Origin: an uncultured Pelagibacteraceae bacterium
GTDB lineage: Bacteria; Pseudomonadota; Alphaproteobacteria; Pelagibacterales; Pelagibacteraceae
Assembly (NCBI GenBank): GCA_902542235.1
Contig: CACBTT010000006.1
Span: 1 to 64,000, forward strand
Reading direction: 5' to 3'
Length of the DNA: 64,000 bases
This document shows, one piece after another, positions 1 to 11,534 of this stretch. Positions within the stretch are counted from its first letter, which is position 1. The number at the start of each line of letters is the position of its first letter. The notes beneath the pieces were generated by a model. It was given only the letters and a program-made list of their open reading frames with translations, was not told where the DNA came from and ran no database searches. The translations under genes and the position numbers were made by a program.

Positions 1-1
1 A

Positions 2-1654
2 ATTCAGAAGTTGAGTGATAAAGGTGTTAGCATCTCAGCTAGTCCATTAGAGGAAAAAATGCCTTCATTATTAGGAATACTTCTTTCCTGGTTCCCAATG
101 CTTTTATTAATTGCCGTATGGATTTTCTTTATGAGACAAATGCAAGGAGGAAAAGGTGGAGCCATGGGCTTTGGAAGATCAAAAGCAAAAATGATGAATG
201 AAGTAAAAGGTAAAGTGACTTTTAATGATGTTGCTGGTGTTGAAGAGGCTAAAGAAGAAGTAGAAGAAGTAGTAGAATTTTTAAAAGATCCAAGAAAATT
301 CAGTAGGCTAGGTGGAAAGATACCTAGAGGATGTTTATTAGTGGGTCCCCCAGGTACAGGAAAAACATTATTAGCAAGAGCAATTGCTGGAGAGGCCGGA
401 GTTCCATTCTTTACGATTTCTGGATCAGATTTTGTTGAAATGTTTGTCGGTGTTGGAGCTTCAAGAGTCAGAGATATGTTTGAACAAGGTAAAAAACATT
501 CTCCATGTATAATCTTCATTGACGAAATTGATGCTGTAGGGAGAAGTAGGGGTGCAGGTCTTGGTGGCGGAAATGACGAAAGAGAGCAAACTCTTAATCA
601 GCTATTAGTTGAGATGGATGGTTTTGATACTAATGAAGGTGTAATTATTATTGCTGCTACTAATAGACCGGATGTGTTAGATCCAGCCCTTTTAAGACCA
701 GGAAGATTTGATAGACAAGTTGTTGTTTCAAATCCAGATCTAATTGGGAGAGAAAAGATTTTAAAGGTCCACGCAAAGAAAATATCAATGGCACCCGACG
801 TTAATTTAAGAACAGTAGCAAGAGGAACACCTGGATTTTCTGGAGCAGATTTAGCAAACCTCGTAAATGAGGCTGCATTGTTGGCTGCAAGAAAAAATAA
901 AAGGATTGTGACATATCAAGAATTTGAGGAAGCCAAAGATAAAGTAATGATGGGATCTGAAAGAAGATCTATGGTTATGTCAGAAGAAGAGAAAAAATTA
1001 ACTGCTTATCATGAGGCTGGACATGCAATTGTTACAATTAATGAAAAGGCTGCTTATCCAATACATAAAGCAACAATAATACCAAGAGGAAGAGCTCTAG
1101 GAATGGTTATGCAATTACCTGAAAGAGATGAAGTCTCTCAAACAAGAGAACAACTTCATGCACAAATGGCTATAGCAATGGGCGGAAGAGTTGCGGAAGA
1201 AATAATTTTTGGAGATGACAAAGTAACTACAGGAGCTGCAAGCGATATTGAACAAGCTACTAAAAGAGCAAGAGCTATGGTTATGAGAGCTGGTCTAAGT
1301 AAAGAGATGGGACCAGTTGCTTATGGTGAAAATGAAGAAGAGGTATTTTTAGGAAGGTCTGTTGCAAGACAGCAAAATATGTCTGAGGAAACAGCTAGAA
1401 AAGTAGATAGCGAAATTAGAAAGTTTGTTGATATGGGTTACGAGAGAGCAAGAAAAGTATTGACCGAAAAAATTGATGATCTGCATAAACTAGCAAAAGC
1501 CTTACTTACTTATGAAACCTTAACAGGTGCTGAAATTGAAGATTTAATAAATAAAAATATATATCCTAAGAATAAAGAAGATCTCAAAGTTGAAGATGAC
1601 GATCAAAGCTCAGCACTTGGTTCAATGGGCCTAAAACCAAAGATAGTGCACTAA
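2..1654 (+). CDS. ftsH: ATP-dependent zinc metalloprotease FtsH (5' end outside window)
   Basis: Walker [12 protein letters not shown]+ SRH region, HEAGH zinc motif; reading frame is open to the window start. Confidence 0.97.
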   Translation: MQKLSDKGVSISASPLEEKMPSLLGILLSWFPMLLLIAVWIFFMRQMQGGKGGAMGFGRSKAKMMNEVKGKVTFNDVAGVEEAKEEVEEVVEFLKDPRKFSRLGGKIPRGCLLVGPPGTGKTLLARAIAGEAGVPFFTISGSDFVEMFVGVGASRVRDMFEQGKKHSPCIIFIDEIDAVGRSRGAGLGGGNDEREQTLNQLLVEMDGFDTNEGVIIIAATNRPDVLDPALLRPGRFDRQVVVSNPDLIGREKILKVHAKKISMAPDVNLRTVARGTPGFSGADLANLVNEAALLAARKNKRIVTYQEFEEAKDKVMMGSERRSMVMSEEEKKLTAYHEAGHAIVTINEKAAYPIHKATIIPRGRALGMVMQLPERDEVSQTREQLHAQMAIAMGGRVAEEIIFGDDKVTTGAASDIEQATKRARAMVMRAGLSKEMGPVAYGENEEEVFLGRSVARQQNMSEETARKVDSEIRKFVDMGYERARKVLTEKIDDLHKLAKALLTYETLTGAEIEDLINKNIYPKNKEDLKVEDDDQSSALGSMGLKPKIVH

Positions 1655-1660
1655 GCGTTA

Positions 1661-2710
1661 ATGAATAAATATTACACTAGAGCGTGTAATTTTTATCACG
1701 GAACAATATCAAAGACATACATTAAAAAAAAAAAATCTATTCCTCTCAATGGTTATAATCATATTTCTTTTGATAAATTAGAAATCATTGACAGAAAAAA
1801 AAACAAAATAATCAATATTAAAGATATTAGTAAACTTTCAACCAAATTAAAAAAAAAAGTTAATAGAGATTTAAAAAATATAAAAAAAAAGAAAATTTTT
1901 AAAAAAATAAATTTATCCGATATCCCTATTTTGATGGGTATAGTTAATTTAACACCAGATAGTTTCTCGGATGGTGGTAAATATAATAAAAAAAATTTAG
2001 CTTTAAAACATGTAAATAAATTATTATCAAATGGCGCAAAGATAATAGACGTTGGTGGAGAATCTACAAGACCAGGTGCAAAAGATATTAATCCTAGAAA
2101 AGAGTGGGATAGAATAAAGTTTATCTTAAAAATTTTAAAAAATAAAAAAAGTTTTGTTTCATTGGATACTAGAAAAAGCTTTGTTATGGATAAAGCTTCC
2201 AAAATAAAAGTAGATCTTATAAATGATGTGTCTGGACTAAGTTATGATCCTGAGACTATAAATTATTTAAAAAAAACAAAAAAACCTTTTGTTATTCATC
2301 ACATGAAAGGAACACCAAAAAATATGCAACTAAAACCATCGTACAATAATGTATTGCTTGATATTTATGATTTCTTTGAAAATAAATTAAAATACTTAAG
2401 AAACGAAGGTATTAAGCATAATAATATTATATTAGATCCAGGTATCGGATTTGGAAAAAATTTGAAACATAATATTACTCTTTTAAAGAATATTTCTATT
2501 TTTCATTCATTAGGCCTTCCTGTAATGTTGGGCTTGTCCAGAAAAAGATTTATTAAGGATATTTCAAGAGAAAATGATACTAAAGAAAGGATTGGTGGAA
2601 CTGTATCCTCATGCATTCAAGCATACCTTCAAGGAGTTCAAATTCTAAGGGTTCATGATATTAAAGAAATTAATCAAGCATTTAAAGTATTTAAAGAATT
2701 ACAAAACTAA
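1661..2710 (+). CDS. folP: Dihydropteroate synthase with a lysine-rich N-terminal extension
   Basis: MGIVNLTPDSFSDGG, DVGGESTRPGA and LDPGIGFGK motifs. Confidence 0.95.
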   Translation: MNKYYTRACNFYHGTISKTYIKKKKSIPLNGYNHISFDKLEIIDRKKNKIINIKDISKLSTKLKKKVNRDLKNIKKKKIFKKINLSDIPILMGIVNLTPDSFSDGGKYNKKNLALKHVNKLLSNGAKIIDVGGESTRPGAKDINPRKEWDRIKFILKILKNKKSFVSLDTRKSFVMDKASKIKVDLINDVSGLSYDPETINYLKKTKKPFVIHHMKGTPKNMQLKPSYNNVLLDIYDFFENKLKYLRNEGIKHNNIILDPGIGFGKNLKHNITLLKNISIFHSLGLPVMLGLSRKRFIKDISRENDTKERIGGTVSSCIQAYLQGVQILRVHDIKEINQAFKVFKELQN

Positions 2711-2712
2711 AA

Positions 2713-4044
2713 ATGATTAAAAAATATTTTGGAACAGATGGAATTAGAGGAAAAGTTAATGGATCTAAGATAAATGGAGAAATGTTTTTCAAATTTGGCT
2801 TAGCAGCGGGAACATACTTTAAAAATTTAAAAAAAAGTAAACAAACAGCAATAATTGCAAAAGACACTAGATTATCAGGATATACGCTTGAACCAGCTTT
2901 AGTATCTGGATTGGCATCAGCAGGAATGCATATTTATACTTTGGGACCTCTACCAACAAATGGTTTAGCGATGCTAACAAAAAAAATGAGAGCTAATATG
3001 GGTATAATGATTACAGCATCTCATAATCCATATCACGACAATGGATTAAAGTTATTTGGACCTGATGGACTTAAATTATCTGATAGAATTGAGAAGAAAA
3101 TTGAAAAGCTAATTGATTCAAAGATTACTAAAAATCTATCAAAACCAATAGAATTAGGGAGAGTTAAAAGATTAGAGGATGCTAATGAAAATTATATAAA
3201 AATATTAAAACAAAATTTTCCATCCTCTTTCAGTTTAAAAGGCATTAAAATTGCTTTAGACTGTGCTAACGGTGCCGGTTATAAAGCTGGACCTGATTTA
3301 TTTAAATCATTAGGTGCTAAAGTATATGACACTGGCACATCTCCCAATGGTTTAAATATAAATCTTAAATCTGGATCTACTTACCCAAGTAAAATTTGTC
3401 AAATGACAAAAAAAAATAAAGCTCATATAGGTATCTCATTGGATGGAGATGCTGACAGAATAATTGTCTGTGATGAAAAAGGAAAGATTATTGATGGAGA
3501 TAAAATTCTTGCAATGTTAGGTGAGAGATGGAAAAGAAAAAAAATTTTAAAAGGAGGCGTCATTGGTACATTAATGTCAAATTATGGTTTAGAAAATTTT
3601 TTTAAAAAAAATGGAATTAAATTTTTAAGATCAGATGTGGGAGATAGATATGTAAAAGAAAAAATGAAAAAAAATAAATTTAATTTAGGGGGGGAACAGT
3701 CTGGTCATATAATTCTTGGAAAGTTTGCGACAACGGGTGATGGTTTATTAGTCGCACTAGAAATCCTTTTCTCTTTAAGAAAAACAAAAAAAGCAAGTGA
3801 GCTTTTTAACAAATTTAAACCCACCCCTCAAATATTAGAAAATATAGAGGTTAAAGACAAATCAATTATTAATTCGCCAAAATGCAAAAAAGCAATTAAC
3901 GAAGCAAATAAAATAATTAAAAACAGAGGTAGAATTTTAGTTAGAAAATCTGGTACTGAACCAAAAATAAGAATTATGAGCGAGTCAGAGGATTCAAATT
4001 TAAATAAAATGTGTGTTAACATAATTAAAAAATCTATTCAGTAA
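2713..4044 (+). CDS. glmM: Phosphoglucosamine mutase
   Basis: YFGTDGIRG start, TASHNP active site, DGDADR metal loop. Confidence 0.96.
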   Translation: MIKKYFGTDGIRGKVNGSKINGEMFFKFGLAAGTYFKNLKKSKQTAIIAKDTRLSGYTLEPALVSGLASAGMHIYTLGPLPTNGLAMLTKKMRANMGIMITASHNPYHDNGLKLFGPDGLKLSDRIEKKIEKLIDSKITKNLSKPIELGRVKRLEDANENYIKILKQNFPSSFSLKGIKIALDCANGAGYKAGPDLFKSLGAKVYDTGTSPNGLNINLKSGSTYPSKICQMTKKNKAHIGISLDGDADRIIVCDEKGKIIDGDKILAMLGERWKRKKILKGGVIGTLMSNYGLENFFKKNGIKFLRSDVGDRYVKEKMKKNKFNLGGEQSGHIILGKFATTGDGLLVALEILFSLRKTKKASELFNKFKPTPQILENIEVKDKSIINSPKCKKAINEANKIIKNRGRILVRKSGTEPKIRIMSESEDSNLNKMCVNIIKKSIQ

Positions 4045-4045
4045 A

Positions 4046-4858
4046 TTGAAAATCAAATCTAAAATATTAATTATTGCAGGATCAGACTCCTCTGGAGGAG
4101 CGGGCATCCAAGCAGATATTAAATCAGTTACTTCTCTTGGCTCTTTCGCTATGACAGCAATAACAGCAGTTACATCTCAGAATACTACTGGTGTAATGTC
4201 TATAATACCAATGTGTAGTAAAGAAATCTCTAATCAAATTGAATTTACGTCAAAAGATATCAGGCCAGATTCAGTAAAGATAGGAATGCTGCATTCTACT
4301 GAGGTTATAAATTCAGTATTAAAATCAATAAAAAAATCAAAATTAAAAAAAATAATATTAGATCCTGTTATGGTGGCTAAAGGTGGAACTAAGCTTATAG
4401 ACAATAAAGCAATTTTAGTATTGAAAAAAAAACTAATAAAAAAAGTTGATTTAATAACACCAAATATTCCTGAAGCTGAAATACTTACAAAAATAAAAAT
4501 TAAATCTATAACAGATATGAAAAATGCTGCCAAAATATTATTAGATTTAGGTGCTAAGAATGTTTTAATTAAAGGTGGTCATTTAAGCTCTAAAAAATTA
4601 AAAGATATTTTTGTAAATAAAAAAGAAACTGCAATATTTGTTAATAAAAAAATTGATACAAAAAATACTCACGGAACTGGATGTACATTATCAAGTGCAA
4701 TTGCAACATATTATGGATGTGGAAAAACTCTAAAGAAATCTTGTGAGTTAGGTATTAGATATGTAAACAATGCCATTAAAACAAGACCAAACTTTGGAAA
4801 AGGAAATGGACCAATTAACCATTTAAATAGTTTTACTATAGAAAAGAAATTTAGATGA
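4046..4858 (+). CDS. thiD: Hydroxymethylpyrimidine/phosphomethylpyrimidine kinase (TTG start)
   Basis: [18 protein letters not shown] and DPVMVAKGG motifs; [14 protein letters not shown]. Confidence 0.95.
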   Translation: MKIKSKILIIAGSDSSGGAGIQADIKSVTSLGSFAMTAITAVTSQNTTGVMSIIPMCSKEISNQIEFTSKDIRPDSVKIGMLHSTEVINSVLKSIKKSKLKKIILDPVMVAKGGTKLIDNKAILVLKKKLIKKVDLITPNIPEAEILTKIKIKSITDMKNAAKILLDLGAKNVLIKGGHLSSKKLKDIFVNKKETAIFVNKKIDTKNTHGTGCTLSSAIATYYGCGKTLKKSCELGIRYVNNAIKTRPNFGKGNGPINHLNSFTIEKKFR

Positions 4859-6144
4859 ATAATGTAGTTGTTGTTGGATCGCAGTGGGGAGATGAAGGAA
4901 AAGGTAAGATAGTTGATTGGTTGTCAAGCGAAGCAGACGTAGTTGTAAGATTCCAAGGAGGACATAATGCTGGTCATACCCTAGTCATAGATGGTGTTAC
5001 TTATAAACTGAGATTGTTACCATCTGGGATTGTCAGAAAAAATAAAATTTCTATTATAGGAAATGGAGTTGTAGTAGATCCATGGGCGTTGCTAGATGAA
5101 ATCGAGGAAGCTAAATCTAAAGCTGTAGAAATCAATGAAAATAATCTGATCTTATCAGAGGCTGCAACACTAATTTTACCATTTCATAAAGAGATGGATG
5201 AAATAAGAGAAGACTCTGCTGGTAAATCAAAAATTGGAACTACAAGAAGAGGAATTGGCCCAGCTTATGAAGATAAAGTAGGACGAAGATCTATAAGAGT
5301 AATGGACCTTGCATCCAAAAAAAATCTAGAAAATCGATTATCACTAGTACTTGAACATCATAATGCTATCCGAAAAGGATTGGGTAAGCCAATATATGAA
5401 AAAGATAAACTAATTGGAGAATTATTAAAAATAGCTCCAAATATTTTAAAATATTCAGCTCCTGTTTGGAGAAAGATAGATCAATTTAAATCAGAAAATA
5501 AAAAAATATTATTTGAAGGAGCTCAAGGAATATTACTTGATGTGGATCATGGGACATATCCATATGTAACTTCATCCAATACGGTTGCAGCTTCAGCAGC
5601 AACAGGATCTGGATGCGGTCCAAATTCAATAAATTATGTGTTAGGAATTACAAAAGCATATACAACAAGGGTAGGTGAAGGACCTTTCCCAACAGAATTA
5701 ACAGATGATATTGGTAATCATTTAGGTGAAAAGGGATATGAATTTGGAACTGTAACTAGTAGAAAAAGAAGATGTGGCTGGTTTGATGGAGTTCTAGTGA
5801 GACAAACTATAAAGATTTCAGGCATTAATGGTATAGCATTAACAAAATTAGATGTATTAGACGAACTTGATGAAATAAATCTTTGCGTAGCTTACGAATT
5901 AAATGGAAAAGAAATAGATTATTTCCCTGCTGCCGTTGAAGATCAATTAAATGTCAAACCAGTATATAAAACATTCAAAGGCTGGAAATCTAAAACCCAA
6001 GGTATTAAAAAATTTGATGATTTACCTAATAATGCAAAAATTTATGTAAAAGCTATTGAAGAGTTTATTGAGACGAAAATATCCAGTATTTCAACAAGCC
6101 CAGAGAGAAAAGATACTATTCTTTTAATAGATCCATTTAATTAA
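4855..6144 (+). CDS. purA: Adenylosuccinate synthetase
   Basis: [36 protein letters not shown] motifs. Confidence 0.98.
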   Translation: MNNVVVVGSQWGDEGKGKIVDWLSSEADVVVRFQGGHNAGHTLVIDGVTYKLRLLPSGIVRKNKISIIGNGVVVDPWALLDEIEEAKSKAVEINENNLILSEAATLILPFHKEMDEIREDSAGKSKIGTTRRGIGPAYEDKVGRRSIRVMDLASKKNLENRLSLVLEHHNAIRKGLGKPIYEKDKLIGELLKIAPNILKYSAPVWRKIDQFKSENKKILFEGAQGILLDVDHGTYPYVTSSNTVAASAATGSGCGPNSINYVLGITKAYTTRVGEGPFPTELTDDIGNHLGEKGYEFGTVTSRKRRCGWFDGVLVRQTIKISGINGIALTKLDVLDELDEINLCVAYELNGKEIDYFPAAVEDQLNVKPVYKTFKGWKSKTQGIKKFDDLPNNAKIYVKAIEEFIETKISSISTSPERKDTILLIDPFN

Positions 6145-6192
6145 TATTAGAATTAATTTAATTAACTATAAAATCCATCATATACTAGTAAT

Positions 6193-7998
6193 ATGATCAA
6201 TAAATATATTCACATATTTATTATTTTTTTTGTTATTTTAATCAATCCTAAGCACGTATTCGCTGTTGATTTATCATCAACTACACCTGCAGATAATGCA
6301 ACACAGATTGCAGTGAATACCGGAATAGAACTCGTGTGGCTAGCATCAGGGTCTGTATCTGCAAATAACGGAAATGTAATTTTAAAAAAAACATCAGATG
6401 ACAGTACTGTTGAAACTTTTTCAACTAATGGAATGTTTTTAGCTATGAGTCTGTCTGCTCCGGCAACAGTTACAGCTACATTTTCTTTATCATCAAATTT
6501 AGATGAGGATACTGAATATTATATCCTAGTAGATAGTTCAGCATTTAATAATTTTGATGGTATTTCAAGTAAAACAGAATTAAATTTTAAAACAGTAGAT
6601 AATAATAATCCCACTTTAACATCTACTTCGCCATCTGATGATACATCTAATGTTAGTGTATCATCAAATATAGTTCTTACATTTAATGAAGCTGTAGATG
6701 CCGAAAGTGGAAATATTGATATAATAAATACATCAACAGGCGAAGCGATAGAGATTGATGTAACAGGATCTTTATTATCTGGAAGTGGAACAACTGAAAT
6801 TACTATTAATCCATCATCTGACTTAGAAAATGACACATCCTATCACGTAAAAATAGACTCAACAGCATTTGATGATGCAGTTGGAAACTCTTACGCTGGT
6901 ATTTCAAACACAACAACTTTAAATTTTACTACTGCAAAAGGACAAATTTTTAACGATACTGTAAAAACTTTAGTAAAAAATCAAACAACAGCTTCAATTC
7001 AATCAATGACACAGTCATTAAATAGAGTAAATAGTCGATTAAATTTTATAAGACCAATTCAAAATAGCAACACTTCAAAAAATAAAATAGCATTAAATTT
7101 TAACGACCCGTATGCAAACAAATTAGTTGATGCTTTAACCGCCAACTTAATAAAATACGAAAAAAAACAGAGAAAATTTGCTTTTTGGAGTGAAGGTAAT
7201 CTTTCTTTTGGTAGAATAAACAATAAAGGTAAAGACTTAGGTCAAGATCTTAGCACCAAAGGTTTTACAGTAGGATTTGATAAAAAAATTACAGATCTAA
7301 AAACTATAGGTTTAGCATTAAATCAATCTGAGCAAGAAACTCAAATTGGAAGTAATGATGCACATATGGATGCAACAGCAAAATCTTTATTAATCTATGG
7401 AAGTAACCAATTTTTTGAAAATCGATATTTCGAGGCTGCCATTGGATTTGGAGAAACAGGAATCGATATCAATAGAAAAGTATCTGGAGGAAATAATAAA
7501 GGCCTTAGAGATGGAAAACAATTATTTGGAAGCTTCACTTACTTGTACGAACCATTAGAACAAAAAGAAAATAAAAACTTAAATTACTATTCTAGGATAG
7601 ATTTGGGTTATACGAAATTAGATGATTACATTGAAAGTGGTGATGGTGATTCAATTAATTACAATGATCAAAATATAAAAAGTTCGTCATTATCTTTTGG
7701 ATTTAATTTTTCAAATATATTAGAGATAGATCAAGGATATATTACACCTTTGATACAGTTTGAAATTGGTAAAAATAAAACAATAAATTCACTATCAGAA
7801 GCTTATTATGTAAATGATTCTTCAACTATTTATGCTAATGCAATATCTGATCAAAATACATCACATGCAAAGCTAACCCTTGGAATAGGGGCTACGTTGG
7901 AAGATGGTTTAAATATAAGTTTCATGGTCGATCATTATAGAAATGATAACGAAGCATTTAATACCAGTTTAACTGCAAATATTAGAAAAGAATTTTAA
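6193..7998 (+). CDS. Secreted/outer-membrane protein: signal peptide, two Big_5/SbsA-like Ig repeats, autotransporter-like beta-barrel
   Basis: N-terminal hydrophobic signal; two repeats of the type TSPSD..VSVSSNIVLTFNEAV; C-terminal amphipathic strands ending in Phe. Confidence 0.7.
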   Translation: MINKYIHIFIIFFVILINPKHVFAVDLSSTTPADNATQIAVNTGIELVWLASGSVSANNGNVILKKTSDDSTVETFSTNGMFLAMSLSAPATVTATFSLSSNLDEDTEYYILVDSSAFNNFDGISSKTELNFKTVDNNNPTLTSTSPSDDTSNVSVSSNIVLTFNEAVDAESGNIDIINTSTGEAIEIDVTGSLLSGSGTTEITINPSSDLENDTSYHVKIDSTAFDDAVGNSYAGISNTTTLNFTTAKGQIFNDTVKTLVKNQTTASIQSMTQSLNRVNSRLNFIRPIQNSNTSKNKIALNFNDPYANKLVDALTANLIKYEKKQRKFAFWSEGNLSFGRINNKGKDLGQDLSTKGFTVGFDKKITDLKTIGLALNQSEQETQIGSNDAHMDATAKSLLIYGSNQFFENRYFEAAIGFGETGIDINRKVSGGNNKGLRDGKQLFGSFTYLYEPLEQKENKNLNYYSRIDLGYTKLDDYIESGDGDSINYNDQNIKSSSLSFGFNFSNILEIDQGYITPLIQFEIGKNKTINSLSEAYYVNDSSTIYANAISDQNTSHAKLTLGIGATLEDGLNISFMVDHYRNDNEAFNTSLTANIRKEF

Positions 7999-8003
7999 TT
8001 AGC

Positions 8004-8894
8004 TTAATTAGCTGGTAGTAGATTTTTTGATTTAGCAGAGTTCAGCATATGTTTTTGAAGTTTTTCAAAAGCTTTATTTTCAATTTGTCTTATTCTTTCT
8101 CTGCTTATTTTGAATTTTTTACTTAAGTCCTCTAAAGTTATAGGATCATCTGTCAATCTTCTAGAGTAAAGAATTTCTTTTTCTCTTTCATTTAAAATTT
8201 TAATAGAATCCTGAAGAAGATCTTTTCGTTGTTCCATTTCTTCATTTTGTGCAAATTTAAGTTCTTGATCCATATCATTGTCTACAACCCAATCTTGCCA
8301 TTCATCACCATCTTCTCCAATAGGTGCATTTAAAGACTGTTCTTTTCCTGATAGCCTTCTATTCATAGATACTACCTCTTGTTCACTAACATCTAATCTG
8401 TTTGCTATATCTTTTACATGTTCATCACGTAAGTCACCCTCAGTTCTAGGTGCAATTTGATTTTTTAACTTCTTCAAGTTGAAAAAAAGCTTTTTTTGAG
8501 CTGTTGTAGTTCCAATTTTTACTAAGCTCCATGATCTTAGAATGTATTCTTGAATAGAAGCTTTAATCCACCACATTGCATAAGTTGCAAGTCTAAAACC
8601 TTTTTCTGGTTCAAATTTTTTAACAGCTTGCATTAAACCTACGTTACCTTCTGAAATCATTTCATTAAGAGGCAAACCATAGCCTTTGTAACCCATCGCT
8701 ATTTTAGCAACTAATCTTAAATGACTTGTAACAAGTTTTTCAGCTGATTTAACATTTCCTGTAGTTTGCCAATTTTTAGCAAGCATATATTCTTCTTCTG
8801 CATCTAGCATAGGAAACTTTTTTATCTGAGCTAGATATGCTGCTAAGCCACCTTCATTTGAAAGAGTTGGCAAATTGTATGTATTATTACTCAT
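8004..8894 (-). CDS. rpoH: RNA polymerase heat-shock sigma factor (sigma-32 family)
   Basis: Region 2 (GLMQAVKKFEPEKGFRLATYAMWWIKASIQEYILRSWSLVKIGTT) and region 4 HTH (SRERIRQIENKA). Confidence 0.95.
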   Translation of the reverse strand: MSNNTYNLPTLSNEGGLAAYLAQIKKFPMLDAEEEYMLAKNWQTTGNVKSAEKLVTSHLRLVAKIAMGYKGYGLPLNEMISEGNVGLMQAVKKFEPEKGFRLATYAMWWIKASIQEYILRSWSLVKIGTTTAQKKLFFNLKKLKNQIAPRTEGDLRDEHVKDIANRLDVSEQEVVSMNRRLSGKEQSLNAPIGEDGDEWQDWVVDNDMDQELKFAQNEEMEQRKDLLQDSIKILNEREKEILYSRRLTDDPITLEDLSKKFKISRERIRQIENKAFEKLQKHMLNSAKSKNLLPAN

Positions 8895-8937
8895 CGGAAG
8901 TATTTATTTAATAGACAAATTTTTTTTTACAATGGTT

Positions 8938-9918
8938 TTATTTACTTAATTTTCTTAGTTTTTTTAAGATATCATTTAATTCATTTGGGATATTTGATGA
9001 AAATTCTAATCTTTTACCTGTCCCCGGATGGTCAAAACCTAGCTGTTTTGCGTGTAAAAATTGTCTCTCAAGATTTAAAATTTTATTATTAAGATCTTCA
9101 TCAATATTTTTAAATTTTTTAAATTTCTTTTTATATTTTTTATCTCCAAGAATATTATTACCTTTGTATGACATATGAACTCTTATTTGATGAGTTCTAC
9201 CAGTTTCTAATTTGCATTGAATAAAACTAAGAGTTGGAACTTTGTCATTCTCAAAAAGTTCTAAAGTTTCGTAATGTGTAATTGCTTTTTTACCTTTGCT
9301 AGATGACACTTCCATCATTTGCCTATTTTTTGAACTTCTAGTTATGAATGTTTCAATTGTTCCTTTTTGAGGTCTTAATTTTCCCCATATTAAAGTTTGA
9401 TAAACTCTTGTTATAGTGTGTTCAGAAAACTGAATTGATAATTTTTCATGTGTTGGATTATTTTTTGCAATTACAATTAATCCTGATGTATCTTTATCAA
9501 TTCTATGAACTATACCAGGCCTAAGTTCATCTCCCATGTTAGATAAATTTTTACTATCATAATTCATTAATGCGTTAACTATCGTATTATCATAATTACC
9601 AGCACCAGGATGCATTGAAATTCCAGAAGGTTTGTCAATTACGATTAAGTCTTCATCTTCATAAACTATATTTAGTTTAAACTCATAAGGTTTTAAGTTT
9701 TGTTTCTTAGGTTCAACAATTTCAAGTTCAATTTTGTCATATAGTTTAGTTTTAATTGAAGGGTCTAGGATAATTCTCTCATTAATTTTTAATTTACTAT
9801 CTAGTATTAAATTTTTTACTCTACTTCTACTTAAGCTTTTATCATGATTTGCTAATATCGTGTCTACTCTCTTGTTATTATTGTCTTCTTTAATAATAAA
9901 ATTGATGATATTTTTCAT
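8938..9918 (-). CDS. rluD: RluA/RluD-family 23S rRNA pseudouridine synthase
   Basis: S4-like N-terminus; HRIDKDTSGLIVIAK catalytic motif; GRTHQIRVH. Confidence 0.9.
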   Translation of the reverse strand: MKNIINFIIKEDNNNKRVDTILANHDKSLSRSRVKNLILDSKLKINERIILDPSIKTKLYDKIELEIVEPKKQNLKPYEFKLNIVYEDEDLIVIDKPSGISMHPGAGNYDNTIVNALMNYDSKNLSNMGDELRPGIVHRIDKDTSGLIVIAKNNPTHEKLSIQFSEHTITRVYQTLIWGKLRPQKGTIETFITRSSKNRQMMEVSSSKGKKAITHYETLELFENDKVPTLSFIQCKLETGRTHQIRVHMSYKGNNILGDKKYKKKFKKFKNIDEDLNNKILNLERQFLHAKQLGFDHPGTGKRLEFSSNIPNELNDILKKLRKLSK

Positions 9919-9941
9919 AAACTATTATATTAAATTATTAT

Positions 9942-10018
9942 GCGCTCGTAGCTCAACTGGATAGAGCGCCAGATTTCGGCTCTGGAGGTTCAGGGTTCGA
10001 CTCCTTGCGGGCGCACCA
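9942..10018 (+). tRNA. tRNA-Arg (anticodon TCG)
   Basis: Cloverleaf: GCGCTCG...CGGGCGC acceptor stem plus encoded ACCA, anticodon loop TTTCGGC, T-loop GTTCGACTC. Confidence 0.95.
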
Positions 10019-10810
10019 CTATTCACCCATATTAATAAGAGTCCCTTTATTTTTTGCGACATTGAATGAATAATAGAATAATACAATCGATAATACAAAG
10101 TAAACCCCATTCCACAAGAATGCATAATAGATATTTTGAATATCTACAGTTTGATTGATCAAAATATTTCTTGCCTCTTCAAAAATATATACCAATGGTA
10201 ATAAGTAAGCTATTTTCTGAAACACTTCTGGTAATATTTCAATTGGATAATAAATGCATCCAAATGGAGCTAATAAAAACATTGTAGACCATGCTATATT
10301 TTCAAAAGAGGGCCCATATCTCAATAGACCAGCAGATACCAGGATGCCAAGTGTTATTCCAAATAAATATAGGCTCAAAAATAAAAAAAACAAAAATATT
10401 CCTAAATCTAAAATTGAAATTCCGAATAATGGAGAAGTTAAAAGCACTGCTGGTATTAAACCTATAAGAGCTCTAATTAATGCTGTAGCAACAAGTGAAG
10501 TTAATATTTCACCAATTTTCATTGGCGCAATAAATAAATTTGTAAAGTTTCTACTCCAAATCTCTTCAAGAAATAGCATATTAAATCCAATACTTGTTCT
10601 AAAAAGAAAATCATAAAGGATTGCACAAGTTAATATTACTCCAACTGCATTATTATAATATGTTGTATGTGTAGCAAAAAAATTTGAGATAAATCCCCAC
10701 AAAGTAATTTGAATAGTCGGCCAATAAACAAGATCTAAAACTCTTGGGAAAGATCTAGTAATTAAATAAAAATGTCTTAGAAAAAGACCATACATTCTAG
10801 TTAAGCTCAT
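10019..10810 (-). CDS. ABC-2 type transporter permease
   Basis: Six-TM hydrophobic protein next to an ABC ATPase; ABC-2 permease-like composition. Confidence 0.85.
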   Translation of the reverse strand: MSLTRMYGLFLRHFYLITRSFPRVLDLVYWPTIQITLWGFISNFFATHTTYYNNAVGVILTCAILYDFLFRTSIGFNMLFLEEIWSRNFTNLFIAPMKIGEILTSLVATALIRALIGLIPAVLLTSPLFGISILDLGIFLFFLFLSLYLFGITLGILVSAGLLRYGPSFENIAWSTMFLLAPFGCIYYPIEILPEVFQKIAYLLPLVYIFEEARNILINQTVDIQNIYYAFLWNGVYFVLSIVLFYYSFNVAKNKGTLINMGE

Positions 10811-11534
10811 TTTTGCTCCTTGATAATTTTAAAAAAACTTCCTCTAGGTTATTTCTGCCATGTTTATTGATTAATTCCTCAGGATTTCCTTCATCGATAA
10901 TAATTCCATCCTTCATCATTAGAATTGACTTACAAAGCCTAGTGACTTCATTCATATTATGAGAGGCAAGAAGTATAGATATTTTTTTTTCTTTTTTATA
11001 ATCTTCCAAAAATGATCTAACAAAATCACCTACTTCTGGATCTAATGATGCAGTTGGCTCATCTAATAGTAATACTTTTGGCTCGTTGATCAATGCTTTT
11101 GCCAAACTTACTCTATTTTTTTGTCCAGATGATAATTCACCAGTAATACTATCAAGCAATCTTTCTAATCTTAATTTTTCTGATAAAAATTCAATCCTTT
11201 CATTAATATTATTTATTTTATATAATTTTCCATAAACAGTTAGATTTTGTTTGACTGTAAGTTTTTTTGGTAATTCAATATATGGAGATATGAAGTTAAT
11301 TTGTTCCAATATTTCAATTCTATTACTCTCCAATTTTTGACCATTTATAAAAATTTCTCCACTAGTTGGTTTTAAAAGTCCCAATAACATGCCTATCGTC
11401 GTTGTTTTACCCGAACCATTGGGACCTAACAGGCCTAAAATTTCGTCTTCTTTTATGTTAAAGCTTATACCTTTGACAGCCTCATTCTTTCCATAATTTT
11501 TTTTTATATTTTTAACTTCCACTAAATTTTTCAT
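10797..11534 (-). CDS. ABC transporter ATP-binding protein
   Basis: Walker A GPNGSGKTT, signature LSSGQKNR, Walker B LLLDEPTASLDP. Confidence 0.95.
   Translation of the reverse strand: MKNLVEVKNIKKNYGKNEAVKGISFNIKEDEILGLLGPNGSGKTTTIGMLLGLLKPTSGEIFINGQKLESNRIEILEQINFISPYIELPKKLTVKQNLTVYGKLYKINNINERIEFLSEKLRLERLLDSITGELSSGQKNRVSLAKALINEPKVLLLDEPTASLDPEVGDFVRSFLEDYKKEKKISILLASHNMNEVTRLCKSILMMKDGIIIDEGNPEELINKHGRNNLEEVFLKLSRSKNELN

Noticed and set aside
4-519. 171-aa minus-strand ORF
   Set aside because: Antisense to ftsH; shadow ORF with no recognisable family.
1759-2202. 147-aa minus-strand ORF
   Set aside because: Antisense to folP; F/L/I-rich composition is the complement of poly-Lys codons.
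9925-10125. 66-aa minus-strand ORF
   Set aside because: Runs antisense across tRNA-Arg and into the ABC permease gene; 'GAPARSRTLNLQSRNLALYPVELRAH' is a typical translated tRNA artefact.
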